A stretch of DNA of 22,232 nt, taken from NCBI GenBank assembly GCA_902984215.1, contig CADWAF010000581.1, forward strand, positions 1-22,232, given 5' to 3'. The position numbers and the translations under genes were made by a program. Below the pieces are notes generated by a model. It had not been told where the DNA came from. It saw only the letters and a list, made by a program, of their open reading frames with translations, and ran no database searches. Position 1 is the stretch's first letter; each line of letters opens with the position of its first letter. Positions 1 to 9,514 of the stretch are shown here, in pieces. The stretch is from Willaertia magna (taxonomy: Eukaryota > Heterolobosea > Eutetramitea > Acrasida > Naegleriidae).

Positions 1-77
1 TTATTGTGTTTTGTTTTTATTTACAATTATTTACAATTATTGAATGATAATATTGGTTACAAAATGTTGTGCAATAG

Positions 78-552
78 TCAATGGCCGTTTGAAACTAGTT
101 CTTATGGATTTTTACGTTCCAATCTTGATCCAGAAATTATTGTAAATAACGTTCAAGATTTAAACAAAACTGGAATTATTATCGGTACGGCTGGCGGTTC
201 TTTCTACGAATCTTTCCTCTTAAAACAAGTTAGTGCAGCAAAGGCAGTTATTGTTAACACTGGATCACAAGGTGCTTTACAATTAGTAAAGGAAAAGAAA
301 ATTCATGCAGTATTAGGTGACATTAATGATTTATTAACTTGGAGCAGAAACAAAACAAATGGTTGCACTACTGGATGTTTTGTTAAGGGGTTTGGCGATC
401 CAGTTACAATGGCTAGTTTTACAACAAAAAATATTCTGAAAATTAGTTCTGCTAGTAGTAGTTGTTTTAATTATGTACAGGGTGGTTTAAAGGTTATTAG
501 TGGAATGGCAACGTCTTTGGTTGTTGTCATCTTTTTGTGGGTGTTTGTGTAA
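78..552 (+). CDS. SBP-like surface protein (type A), exon 2 only, 5' cut by window edge
   Basis: This is the second exon of a type-A family member; bases 1-77 are the end of its intron (acceptor ...CAATAG at 72-77). The exon is read in phase 2 and encodes about 157 residues. They begin at the QWPFETSS segment, equivalent to the SBP motif DFS-x-PYY. Next comes the second lobe with DLNKTG, GGSFYES and HAVLGDINDL, whose Asp aligns with the ligand-binding Asp of amino-acid SBPs. A C-x3-C pair, the FTTKN strand and a Ser-rich spacer follow, then a hydrophobic C-terminus ending in WVFV, like a GPI signal. The exon is identical to 4426-4900. An apparent ATG at position 4 lies in the intron and is not used. 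Exon 1 lies outside the window, so I cannot tell whether the whole gene is intact. Confidence 0.8.
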
Positions 553-630
553 ATTTTGCGTCTCAAATTGTTGTATAAAAATGCTGCTGATAACTTTAAT
601 TTACGACATTTACAGTTGCTTTATTGGATA

Positions 631-687
631 GGTATTATACCTTTGTAAAAAAAAGGCGTTATGTAAAGTTGTTAAACTTTCCTAATT
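631..687 (+). promoter_or_regulatory. Conserved upstream module, copy 1
   Basis: This module lies 116-172 bp before the ATG at 803. It starts with the palindrome GGTATTATACC, runs through CCTTT-N(n)-AAAGG and GCGTTAT, and ends with AAACTTTCCTAATT at 674-687. Copies occur at 4979, 6286 and 11251, always before an SBP-family start. Conservation in the diverged 11251 copy suggests a function. A promoter or upstream regulatory role is inferred. Confidence 0.5.
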
Positions 688-802
688 TTGAGCTCACCAA
701 TCGCAGTTCCAGTTCAGCATCAAAACAATATTAGTTTATCAAGAAAATAATGCGAAGCACAAAAAAAAACAATTCACTGTAGTTGACAAAAAAAACCATA
801 GA

Positions 803-1823
803 ATGATCGTAACTGCACGTTTCTTAATACTAACGGTGGTTGTTGGCTCACTACTTTTAAATTGTGGTAGTTTATTTATTCAATCAACTAATTCACAGTC
901 AACCAATATTCAGTACGTATCTTCTGATTTCGTTAAAGCAATAGACGCTGCTTTTATTGAAATGACTGACGACGAAGAGTACATTGATTCATACAGAAAT
1001 ATTGGTTTAATCTTTCCAATTCCTGAATGTGTAAATTACTTTGGAGTATCTGAATTTCCTTATCCAGATAAATTTGATTTTAATTACAAAGAGAAGGTAT
1101 TTACAATGTGTTATCAGAAAAATGCTGGAAGTCCAAGACAAGAAATGCATGAATTGGCAGCTAGAATTTTAGTTAAATTATTAAACAGAAGATATAAAAT
1201 ACAATTAAATTATGAAGTAAAACAATTAGATACTGGAAAGCTAGGATTTTTCGGAACTTTAAAAAACGCAGTTGACACTGGAGAGTGCCAAGTCAGTGTG
1301 GCCAGTACTGCTATTGACAGTTCAAGAGATTCACAAATTCATTTGTAAGTTTTTAACAATAACTTTCAACTTAATGCACTTTAACTTGTTTTAATTTAGT
1401 CAATGTCCTTATGCCTCAAGTACAAACGGATTTTTACGAACAACTTTAGATCCACAAATTACAGTAAATAATTTAAATGATTTGAATAGAACTGGTTTAC
1501 TAGTTGGCGTCGCTACTGGAACGTTTTATGAATCATTTATCCCTCAAATAAGCGCTGCCACAATAGTTGGTGCAAGTACAACACAAAACGTTTTAAGACT
1601 AATAACACAAGGGAAAGTTCATGCTGTACTTGGTGATATTAACGATTTAATTACATTTCAAAAGATCTCCACCAACAACTGTACAGATTGTAATGTGAGG
1701 GGAATTGGAGGTACTGTGGAAATGGCAAGTTTTACTTCGGGATATATTGTTGCCTCAAGCGCTACTTCATTGGTTGTCAGTTTTTTGGTCTTTGTTGTTT
1801 CCCTTACGTTGGTTTTCTATTGA
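803..1823 (+). CDS. Secreted SBP_bac_3-like surface protein (type B), two exons, intact
   Basis: The exons are 803-1344 and 1400-1823 with a 55-nt GTAAGT...TAG intron in phase 2; the product is 321 aa. Residues 1-27 are a signal peptide. Residues 42-64 (FVKAIDAAF...YRNIG) form an amphipathic helix. Residues 98-181 resemble SBP lobe 1: strand VFTMC, helix ELAARILVKLLNRR, GFFGTLKNAVDTGE and the STAIDSSR loop, whose Arg175 aligns with the ligand-carboxylate Arg. Exon 2 supplies DLNRTGLLVG, GTFYES and HAVLGDIND (Asp260, the amino-group ligand in this family), a C-x2-C pair at 275/278, and a hydrophobic tail at 298-321. An extracellular amino-acid-type binding protein, anchored by GPI or a single membrane segment, is inferred. 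Splicing is supported by frame continuity and by the paralogs. The near-identical gene at 6458 differs by about a dozen mostly synonymous changes. Confidence 0.85.
1345..1399 (+). other. Spliceosomal intron of the gene at 803 (representative of the family)
   Basis: The donor is GTAAGT and the acceptor is TTTAG. Removing the 55 nt joins TT to T (Phe) and restores one frame from signal peptide to anchor. The same phase-2 site is used at 4322-4425 (104 nt), 7000-7054 (55), 12128-12187 (60), 13416-13490 (75), 14943-15063 (121) and, on the minus strand, 17416-17471 (56). Without splicing, every member stops two codons after the junction. Confidence 0.88.
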
Positions 1824-1924
1824 ATGTAAGTTTACCACAATTGCGTACTGTTTTAAAAAATTATTATTATTATCTAAAAAACACCAAATTAGTTAAATAT
1901 AACTACAACATATCATCAAAAACA

Positions 1925-1948
1925 AAACTTCACATAGCGCTGAAGTTT
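1925..1948 (+). terminator. 3'-flank hairpin after type-B gene
   Basis: AAACTTCA and TGAAGTTT form a perfect 8-bp stem with an 8-nt loop (CATAGCGC), about 100 nt past the stop codon. The duplicate at 7570-7593 keeps both stem arms and differs only in the loop (CATAGCGT), in a region where surrounding bases vary. A 3'-UTR or transcript-end structure is possible, but the role is unproven. Confidence 0.35.
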
Positions 1949-3454
1949 CTATTTTATGATAAATAAATAAATAATTTATTATAAAAGCTTAATTATTATT
2001 GTGACCAAACTCCAAAAGCTTGTGATTGTTTATTTTTAAAGGAAAATTGTGATGTTAATGTATATATCGATTGTTGTTAATTCCTGAATTATAATTTTGA
2101 ACTAAATAATTTTTTATATAAACATCACAACTATATATGTGGTCATGAATAATATTTTTAGTATTTTCTAATTTATTTATTAAATTAATATCTTAAGGCG
2201 CAATTAATAATTTATAAAATAAACTTTTTTCCTAATTCTTTCTTTCAATAATATTTATTATATTATTATTATACAAATCATAATTGTTTCAAAAATTATA
2301 AATAGTAAATATATAAAGAATATATAATATAAATATATTGTAATAATTTTAAATTTGTTTTTAAAAAATAAATTTTTAAATAATTTCTTTATCTTTTTCT
2401 ACTTTTATTTATTATTTCTAATAAATTACTATTATCAATATAAATAACTTTAAAATTTTAATTTTTAAAAATTTTAATTTTTAAATATTTATTTAAAATA
2501 TTAATAATATAAAATTTAACATATATAAATATTAAATATTTTAAAAAATTTATTAAATATTTAAAAAGTAAATAAATTATAATTATTATTCAAATAGAAA
2601 TTTATTATTAAAAAAAAAATTATTTTTTAAAAAAACTCTGTGTTTATTAAATTAATAAAAATTTTAAAAATTTATAGTTTTTATATTTTTATATTTTTTA
2701 TTTTTTAATATTACTTAGTATTTTATTTTTAAAAAAATAGTTTTTTTGTTTTATTATTTGAATTATATTAATATATATTTTTAAAATATTTAATATTTCA
2801 ATTATTTTTTTTATTTAATAAAATTTTATATAATTTTTTTCAAATAAATTTTATTTATGAACAGTTTATAATTTATAAATAAAATTTTTAATTATTTTAA
2901 TTTTAATTATTTTTTAATATAAAAGATTTATATTAAAAATTAAATCTTTTATTAATATTTTTTTTATTTTAAAATAATAATTATCTATGTTTTTAATTAA
3001 ATAATTTATTATTTTTTTAAATTTTCTTAATTTTACTTTGATTTTGTATTGTTTTATTTGTATAAAATTTATATATTTTATTTTTACTTATATTTTTACC
3101 TTATAAATATAAATTATATATTTTATTATCAAACTGAAAAACTATATTATTATGTATATATTATTATTTTAAATCTTTCAATAATTATAAACTTTAATAT
3201 AATTATTATTATTTATATTTAATATTAATTTGTTTATACTTTAAAAATATGTATAATAAGAATTTAATACAAAAATTTTTAAAATTAATATGAAAAAACA
3301 ATATTATATTTTTATTTATAAATGAATATAATATATAATTTATATTTAAATAATAAAATATAAAAATTAGTAAAAAATAAAAAAAATAAAAAAAATTATA
3401 ATATTATTACAAAACTTTTTAAATAATAAAATAAATAATAATAATATAGTATAA

Positions 3455-3507
3455 ATACTTTTTTATTATTATTAAACTATAATTTATACTTTTTTATTAT
3501 TATTAAA
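3455..3507. repeat. 31-bp-period direct repeat in AT block
   Basis: ATACTTTTTTATTATTATTA occurs twice (from 3455 and from 3486). It looks like a local slippage-type duplication, with no sign of function. Confidence 0.6.
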
Positions 3508-4136
3508 AGAAATTATTTTTATTTAAATGAAATACCTATAATAATTGTTTAATCTTTTTTGCTTAATTTTAATTTATAAAGTACTTGTAATTATTGTTAA
3601 TTTATTTATTAATTAATTTATTTAAATTTTAAAATACTATTTCTTTAATTGTAATTATTTTTTTATTTTATTATTAATTACTATAAATTGAGACAGCTTT
3701 TTAGAATAGATTAAAAATTTAAAAATTATTTATTTTTAATATTTTATGTATAGATTAATGTTTGTTTTTTATATGTAATTATAGAACTGTTAAATTATAC
3801 ATAATATTTAGTGTAAAAATTTTTAAAAATTAAAATTTTGAGATTATATGTATCAATAATGGTGATTTATTAAATAATATAAATAATAATGAAAAAAAAG
3901 ATAAAAATTATTTAAAAATTTATTTCTTTACTTTATTAAATATTAAAATTTTACAATATGTATATAGATTTAAATTTATTATAATAAATTCAAATTTACC
4001 ATAACAAACCCAAATTTATTGCACTAAATAAAAAAATCTGTAAAACAAATAAATTTAGTTTGCAAAAGTATTAATTTATATTTTTTAATTCAATAAATTT
4101 ATACTATTTTTTAAAATTTTTAATAAAAAAATTTTT

Positions 4137-4900
4137 GCTAAAACTTTAGTTAGATTATTAGAGAAAAGATATAAAATTAAATTAAATTATCAAATGAAAC
4201 AGTTAGATACTTCTAAACTTGGGTTTTTTAATACGTTAGTGAATGCTGTGAATTCTGGTGAATGTCAAGTGATAACTGCTACAACGATTATTGATAGTAC
4301 GAGAAGTGCACAAGTTCATTTGTAAGTATAATTTTTTTTTTGTATTAATTATTGTGTTTTGTTTTTATTTACAATTATTTACAATTATTGAATGATAATA
4401 TTGGTTACAAAATGTTGTGCAATAGTCAATGGCCGTTTGAAACTAGTTCTTATGGATTTTTACGTTCCAATCTTGATCCAGAAATTATTGTAAATAACGT
4501 TCAAGATTTAAACAAAACTGGAATTATTATCGGTACGGCTGGCGGTTCTTTCTACGAATCTTTCCTCTTAAAACAAGTTAGTGCAGCAAAGGCAGTTATT
4601 GTTAACACTGGATCACAAGGTGCTTTACAATTAGTAAAGGAAAAGAAAATTCATGCAGTATTAGGTGACATTAATGATTTATTAACTTGGAGCAGAAACA
4701 AAACAAATGGTTGCACTACTGGATGTTTTGTTAAGGGGTTTGGCGATCCAGTTACAATGGCTAGTTTTACAACAAAAAATATTCTGAAAATTAGTTCTGC
4801 TAGTAGTAGTTGTTTTAATTATGTACAGGGTGGTTTAAAGGTTATTAGTGGAATGGCAACGTCTTTGGTTGTTGTCATCTTTTTGTGGGTGTTTGTGTAA
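4137..4900 (+). pseudogene. 5'-truncated type-A SBP-like gene
   Basis: Only the 3' third of exon 1 remains (4137-4321, about 61 codons starting AKTLVRLL and ending with TTIIDSTRSAQVH). It is followed by a 104-nt intron (4322-4425) and a complete exon 2 (4426-4900) identical to 78-552. Upstream of 4137 the reading frame dissolves into AT-rich DNA. The signal peptide, the N-terminal helix and the first SBP strand are therefore absent, with no start codon in context. What remains is free of stops and has good splice sites, so the truncation is probably recent. Compared with the gene at 11583 it has changes in the RRLLEKRYKIK region. A product could arise only by using a distant or cryptic 5' exon, and none is visible. 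Confidence 0.75.
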
Positions 4901-4978
4901 ATTTTGCGTCTCAAATTGTTGTATAAAAATGCTGCTGATAACTTTAATTTACGACATTTACAGTTGCTTTATTGGATA

Positions 4979-5035
4979 GGTATTATACCTTTGTAAAAAA
5001 AAGGCGTTATGTAAAGTTGTTAAACTTTCCTAATT
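4979..5035 (+). promoter_or_regulatory. Conserved upstream module, copy 2
   Basis: This is the same palindrome plus AAACTTTCCTAATT (5022-5035) as at 631-687, apparently base for base, within the duplicated block. It lies upstream of the hybrid gene at 5151. Confidence 0.5.
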
Positions 5036-5150
5036 TTGAGCTCACCAATCGCAGTTCCAGTTCAGCATCAAAACAATATTAGTTTATCAAGAAAATAATG
5101 CGAAGCACAAAAAAAAACAATTCACTGTAGTTGACAAAAAAAACCATAGA

Positions 5151-6129
5151 ATGATCGTAACTGCACGTTTCTTAATACTAACGGTGGTTGTTGGCTCACT
5201 ACTTTTAAATTGTGGTAGTTTATTTATTCAATCAACTAATTCACAGTCAACCAATATTCAGTACGTATCTTCTGATTTCGTTAAAGCAATAGACGCTGCT
5301 TTTATTGAAATGACTGACGACGAAGAGTACATTGATTCATACAGAAATATTGGTTTAATCTTTCCAATTCCTGAATGTGTAAATTACTTTGGAGTATCTG
5401 AATTTCCTTATCCAGATAAATTTGATTTTAATTACAAAGAGAAGGTATTTACAATGTGTTGGCAAAATAATCCAGGAAGTCCTAGACAAGAAACGCACGT
5501 TTTGGTAGCTAAAACTTTAGTTAGATTATTAAACAAAAGATATAAAATTAATTTGTAAGTATAATTTTTTTTTTGTATTAATTATTGTGTTTTGTTTTTA
5601 TTTACAATTATTTACAATTATTGAATGATAATATTGGTTACAAAATGTTGTGCAATAGTCAATGGCCGTTTGAAACTAGTTCTTATGGATTTTTACGTTC
5701 CAATCTTGATCCAGAAATTATTGTAAATAACGTTCAAGATTTAAACAAAACTGGAATTATTATGTACGGCTGGCGGTTCTTTCTACGAATCTTTCCTCTT
5801 AAAACTAGTTAGTGCAGCAAAGGCAGTTATTGTTAACACTGGATCACAAGGTGCTTTACAATTAGTAAAGGAAAAGAAAATTCATGCAGTATTAGGTGAC
5901 ATTAATGATTTTAACTTGGAGCAGAAACAAAACAAATGGTTGCACTACTGGATGTTTTGTTAAGGGGTTTGGCGATCCAGTTACAATGGCTAGTTTTACA
6001 ACAAAAAATATTCTGAAAATTAGTTCTGCTAGTAGTAGTTGTTTTAATTATGTACAGGGTGGTTTAAAGGTTATTAGTGGAATGGCAACGTCTTTGGTTG
6101 TTGTCATCTTTTTGTGGGTGTTTGTGTAA
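5151..6129 (+). pseudogene. Chimeric B/A SBP-like gene with internal deletion and two frameshifts
   Basis: Bases 5151 to about 5458 match the type-B gene at 803, including its signal peptide. From about 5459 the sequence switches to type A/C (QNNPGSPRQE...KTLVRLLNKRYKIN). Relative to the gene at 11583, the last 46 codons of exon 1 are missing: the frame jumps from AATTTG straight to TTTGTAAGT, an in-frame loss of 138 bp between ATTTG repeats. The intron is 5555-5658. Exon 2 (5659-6129) is type A, with a 2-bp deletion near 5771 and another near 5910 relative to 78-552, plus a CAA-to-CTA change near 5806. The two shifts do not cancel, so lobe 2 is unreadable in one frame. It is non-functional as a binding protein. 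Confidence 0.85.
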
Positions 6130-6159
6130 ATTTTGCGTCTCAAATTGTTGTATAAAAAT

Positions 6160-6240
6160 TTTTTAAATAAAGCGAAGTGTTTTGTAACAATATTGTAAAA
6201 TGTCAAAAAATTGTCAAAAGTCGCACACAATAATGTGCTT
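6160..6240. repeat. 81-bp insertion in intergenic spacer
   Basis: The spacer after the hybrid gene matches 553-802 and 4901-5150 except here, where 81 bp replace GCT. The extra block contains GCACA-N6-TGTGC and several TGT/ACA tracts. There is no clear target-site duplication. It could be an insertion, or the ancestral state lost from the other copies. Confidence 0.6.
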
Positions 6241-6285
6241 GCTGATAACTTTAATTTACGACATTTACAGTTGCTTTATTGGATA

Positions 6286-6342
6286 GGTATTATACCTTTG
6301 TAAAAAAAAGGCGTTATGTAAAGTTTTTAAACTTTCCTAATT
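6286..6342 (+). promoter_or_regulatory. Conserved upstream module, copy 3
   Basis: The palindrome GGTATTATACC and AAACTTTCCTAATT (6329-6342) precede the ATG at 6458 with nearly the same spacing as in copies 1 and 2. Only scattered substitutions separate it from them. Confidence 0.5.
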
Positions 6343-6457
6343 TTGAGCTCACCAATCGCAGTTCCAGTTCAGCATCAAAACAATATTAGTTTATCAAGAA
6401 AATAATGCGAAGCACAAAAAAAAACAATTCACTATAGTTGACAAAAAAAACCATAGA

Positions 6458-7478
6458 ATGATCGTAACTGCACGTTTCTTAATACTAACGGTGGTTGTTG
6501 GCTCACTACTTTTAAATTGTGGTAGTTTATTTATTCAATCAACTAATTCACAGTCAACCAATATTCAGTACGTATCTTCTGATTTCGTTAAAGCAATAGA
6601 CGCTGCTTTTATTGAAATGACTGATGACGAAGAGTACATTGATTCATACAGAAATATTGGATTAATCTTTCCAATTCCTGAATGTGTAAATTACTTTGGA
6701 GTATCTGAATTTCCTTATCCAGATAAATTTGATTTTAATTACAAAGAGAAGGTATTTACAATGTGTTATCAGAAAAATGCTGGAAGTCCAAGACAAGAAA
6801 TGCATGAATTGGCAGCTAGAATTTTAGTTAAATTATTAAACAGAAGATATAAAATACAATTAAATTATGAAGTAAAACAATTAGATACTGGAAAGTTAGG
6901 ATTTTTTGGAACTTTAAAAAACGCAGTTGACACTGGAGAGTGCCAAGTCAGTGTGGCCAGTACTGCTATTGACAGTTCAAGAGATTCACAAATTCATTTG
7001 TAAGTTTTTAACAATAACTTTCTACTTAATGCACTTTAACTTGTTTTAATTTAGTCAATGTCCTTATGCCTCAAGTACAAATGGATTTTTACGAACAACT
7101 TTAGATCCACAAATTACAGTAAATAATTTAAATGATTTGAATAGAACTGGTTTACTAGTTGGTGTCGCTACTGGAACGTTTTATGAATCATTTATCCCTC
7201 AAATAAGCGCTGCCACAATAGTTGGTGCAAGTACAACACAAAACGTTTTAAGATTAATAACACAAGGAAAAGTTCATGCTGTACTTGGTGATATTAATGA
7301 TTTAATTACATTTCAAAAGAACTCCACCAATAACTGTACAGATTGTAATGTGAGGGGAATTGGAGGTACTGTGGAAATGGCTAGTTTTACTTCGGGATAT
7401 ATTGTTGCCTCAAGCGCTACTTCGTTGGTTGTTAGTTTTTTGGTCTTTGTTGTTTCCCTTACGTTGGTTTTCTATTGA
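6458..7478 (+). CDS. Secreted SBP_bac_3-like surface protein (type B), second intact copy
   Basis: The exons are 6458-6999 and 7055-7478 with a 55-nt intron (7000-7054); the product is 321 aa. It has the same architecture as the gene at 803: signal peptide, N-terminal helix, two SBP-like lobes with the Arg and Asp ligand residues, C-x2-C and hydrophobic tail. I count one amino-acid difference, Ile to Asn at residue 270, which creates an N-S-T glycosylation sequon. About a dozen other coding differences are synonymous and mostly favour T or A in this copy. This pattern implies both copies stayed under selection after duplication. It ends the A, B/A hybrid, B series and is followed by the duplicated AT-rich flank. 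The same surface-binding role is inferred. Confidence 0.85.
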
Positions 7479-8726
7479 ATGTAAGTTTACTGTACTGTTT
7501 TAAAAATTATTATTATTATCTAAACAACACCAAATTAGTTAAATATAACTACAGTATATCATAAAAACAAAACTTCACATAGCGTTGAAGTTTCTATGTT
7601 GGTATTTTTTTAATTTATTTATTAAATTAATATCTTAAGGCGCAATTAATAATTTATAAAATAATTTTTTTTCCTAATTCTTTCTTTCAATAATATTTAT
7701 TATATATTATTATTATACAAATCATAATTGTTTCAAAAATTATAAAAAGGAAATATATAAAGAATATATAATATAAAATATATTGTAATAATTTTAAATT
7801 TGTTTTTAAAAATAAAATTTTTAAATAATTTCTTTATCTTTTTTTATTTTTATTTATTATTTCTAATAAAATACTATTATCAATATAAATAACTTTAAAA
7901 TTTTAATTTTTAAAAATTTTAATTTTTAAATATTAATTTTAAATATTAATAATATAATAATTTAATATATGTAAATATTAAATATTTTAAAAAATTTATT
8001 AAATATTTAGAAAGTAAATAAATTATAATTATTTAAATAAAAATTTATTATTAAAAAAAAAAAAATTTTTTTAAAAAAACTCTATATATTTTTTATTAAT
8101 TTAAAGTGTGTTTATTAAATTAATAAAAAATTTATAAATTTATAGTTTTTATATTTTTATATTTTTTATTTTTTAATATTACTTAGTATTTTATTTTTAA
8201 AAGTTTTTTTTGTTTTATTATTTAAATTATATTAATATATTTTTAAAATACTTAATAATTCTATTAATTTTTTTTTATTTAATAAAATTTTAAATAATTT
8301 TTTTTGGATAGATTTTGTTTATAAATAATTTATAATTTATAAATAAAATTTTTAATTATTTTAATTTTAATTATTTTTTGATATAAAAGATTTATATTAG
8401 AAATTAAATTTATTATTAATAATTTTTCTGTTTTAAAATAATAATTATTTATGTTTTTAGTTAAATAATTTATTATTTTTTAAAATTTTCTTAATTTTAC
8501 TTTGATTTTATATTGTTTTATATAAAATTAATATATTTTATTTTTACTTATATTTTTACTTTGTAAATATAAATTATATATTTTATTATCAAATTGAAAA
8601 ACTAAATTATTATATATATATATTATTATTTAAAATCTTTTAATAATTATAAAATTTAATGTAATTATTATTGTTTATATTTAATATTAATTTATTTATA
8701 TTTTAAAAATGTATATTGTAAGAATT

Positions 8727-8814
8727 ATAAATAATTAATAAATAATCAATAAATAATTAACAAATAATCAATAAATAATCAATAAATAATTAATAAATAA
8801 TCAATAAATAATCA
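8727..8814. repeat. 11-bp tandem repeat, eight units
   Basis: Eight head-to-tail copies of ATAAATAATYA (C or T at position 10, one unit with ACAAATAATCA). It sits exactly where homology to the first AT block ends, so it may mark the duplication boundary. It is likely a minisatellite. Confidence 0.85.
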
Positions 8815-9051
8815 ATAATTTTTTTGTTGATTTAAAATTAATTTTAATGTTTAAAAAATAGATAATTAGAAGAATTAAATAAAAATTTTTTTATTTGTAA
8901 ATAAAAATTTAAATAAATTTAATATATAATATCCAACATTATTTTTGTTAAGTTTTTGATATTAAAAAAAAATTATAATAAATCAATTTATTTAATAATC
9001 AATTACTATTAGCAACCAAAATTAAATAATTTTATTTAATATATTGTTTCT

Positions 9052-9514
9052 ATTGTTTTTTAAAATTTTTAAATAAAAATATTGATTATTTATAGAAATA
9101 ATTAATTTTTCTTTTTTTGTTCAGTTTTTTTTTAATTAAAGTTTATCAATTTTATAATGTGTTTTCTTAATAAATAATAAACTTTACAATAACTTTTTTT
9201 AAATAAAAATAAAGGGCAGTGTGTGTAATATATAAATATATTGAAATAAAAAATTTAACTTTATTTGCTCAGTAATTTTTTTTTTAATGCTTAAATTTAT
9301 TATAGAATAATTAAAAAAGAAAATTTTAATTATATTATAAAATTCTTTCTGTTTTATATTATTTTTATTTAAAATTGTTTATTGTAAAGTTTATTATTTA
9401 TTAAAATATGGCGTTGTAAGGTTAATGAATTTTAATTGAAAAAAAAAGTGAATAAAAAAAAACAATTATTTCTATAAATAATCAATATTTTTATTTGAAA
9501 ATTTTAAAAAACGA
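9052..9514. repeat. Long imperfect inverted repeat (foldback)
   Basis: The left arm (9052-9210) pairs with the right arm (9361-9514) around a 150-bp spacer. The strongest pairing includes ATTGATTATTTATAGAAATA in the left arm (near 9081-9100) with its reverse complement near 9465-9484, and AATAAACTTTACAATAA near 9177-9193 with its complement near 9377-9393. Between these the arms differ by substitutions and small indels. It is compatible with a MITE or foldback element, or an inverted duplication. I could not identify a target-site duplication or a transposase. Confidence 0.7.

Larger units (their letters stand above)
1824..4136. other. AT-rich intergenic block, first half duplicated at 7479-8715
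   Basis: No gene is visible in this 2.3 kb, which is almost all A/T with long homopolymers. Bases 1824 to about 3240 are homologous, with many small differences, to 7479 to about 8715, so this flank was duplicated together with the B gene. Copy 1 has about 200 extra bases (roughly 1953-2157), including a perfect 10-bp inverted repeat (TTGTGATGTT 2047-2056 and 2121-2130). From about 3250 to 4136 the sequence is unlike copy 2 and joins abruptly to a truncated exon at 4137. Confidence 0.7.

Noticed and set aside
4..77. ATG-initiated N-terminal extension of the type-A exon 2 frame (also at 4352 and 5585)
   Set aside because: It is intron sequence: the family splice acceptor lies at 77 (4425, 5658), and spliced paralogs align only from the next base.
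2500..3900. Many short open frames and TATA-like sites in the AT blocks
   Set aside because: They are expected by chance in sequence that is nearly all A/T, and have no start context or similarity.
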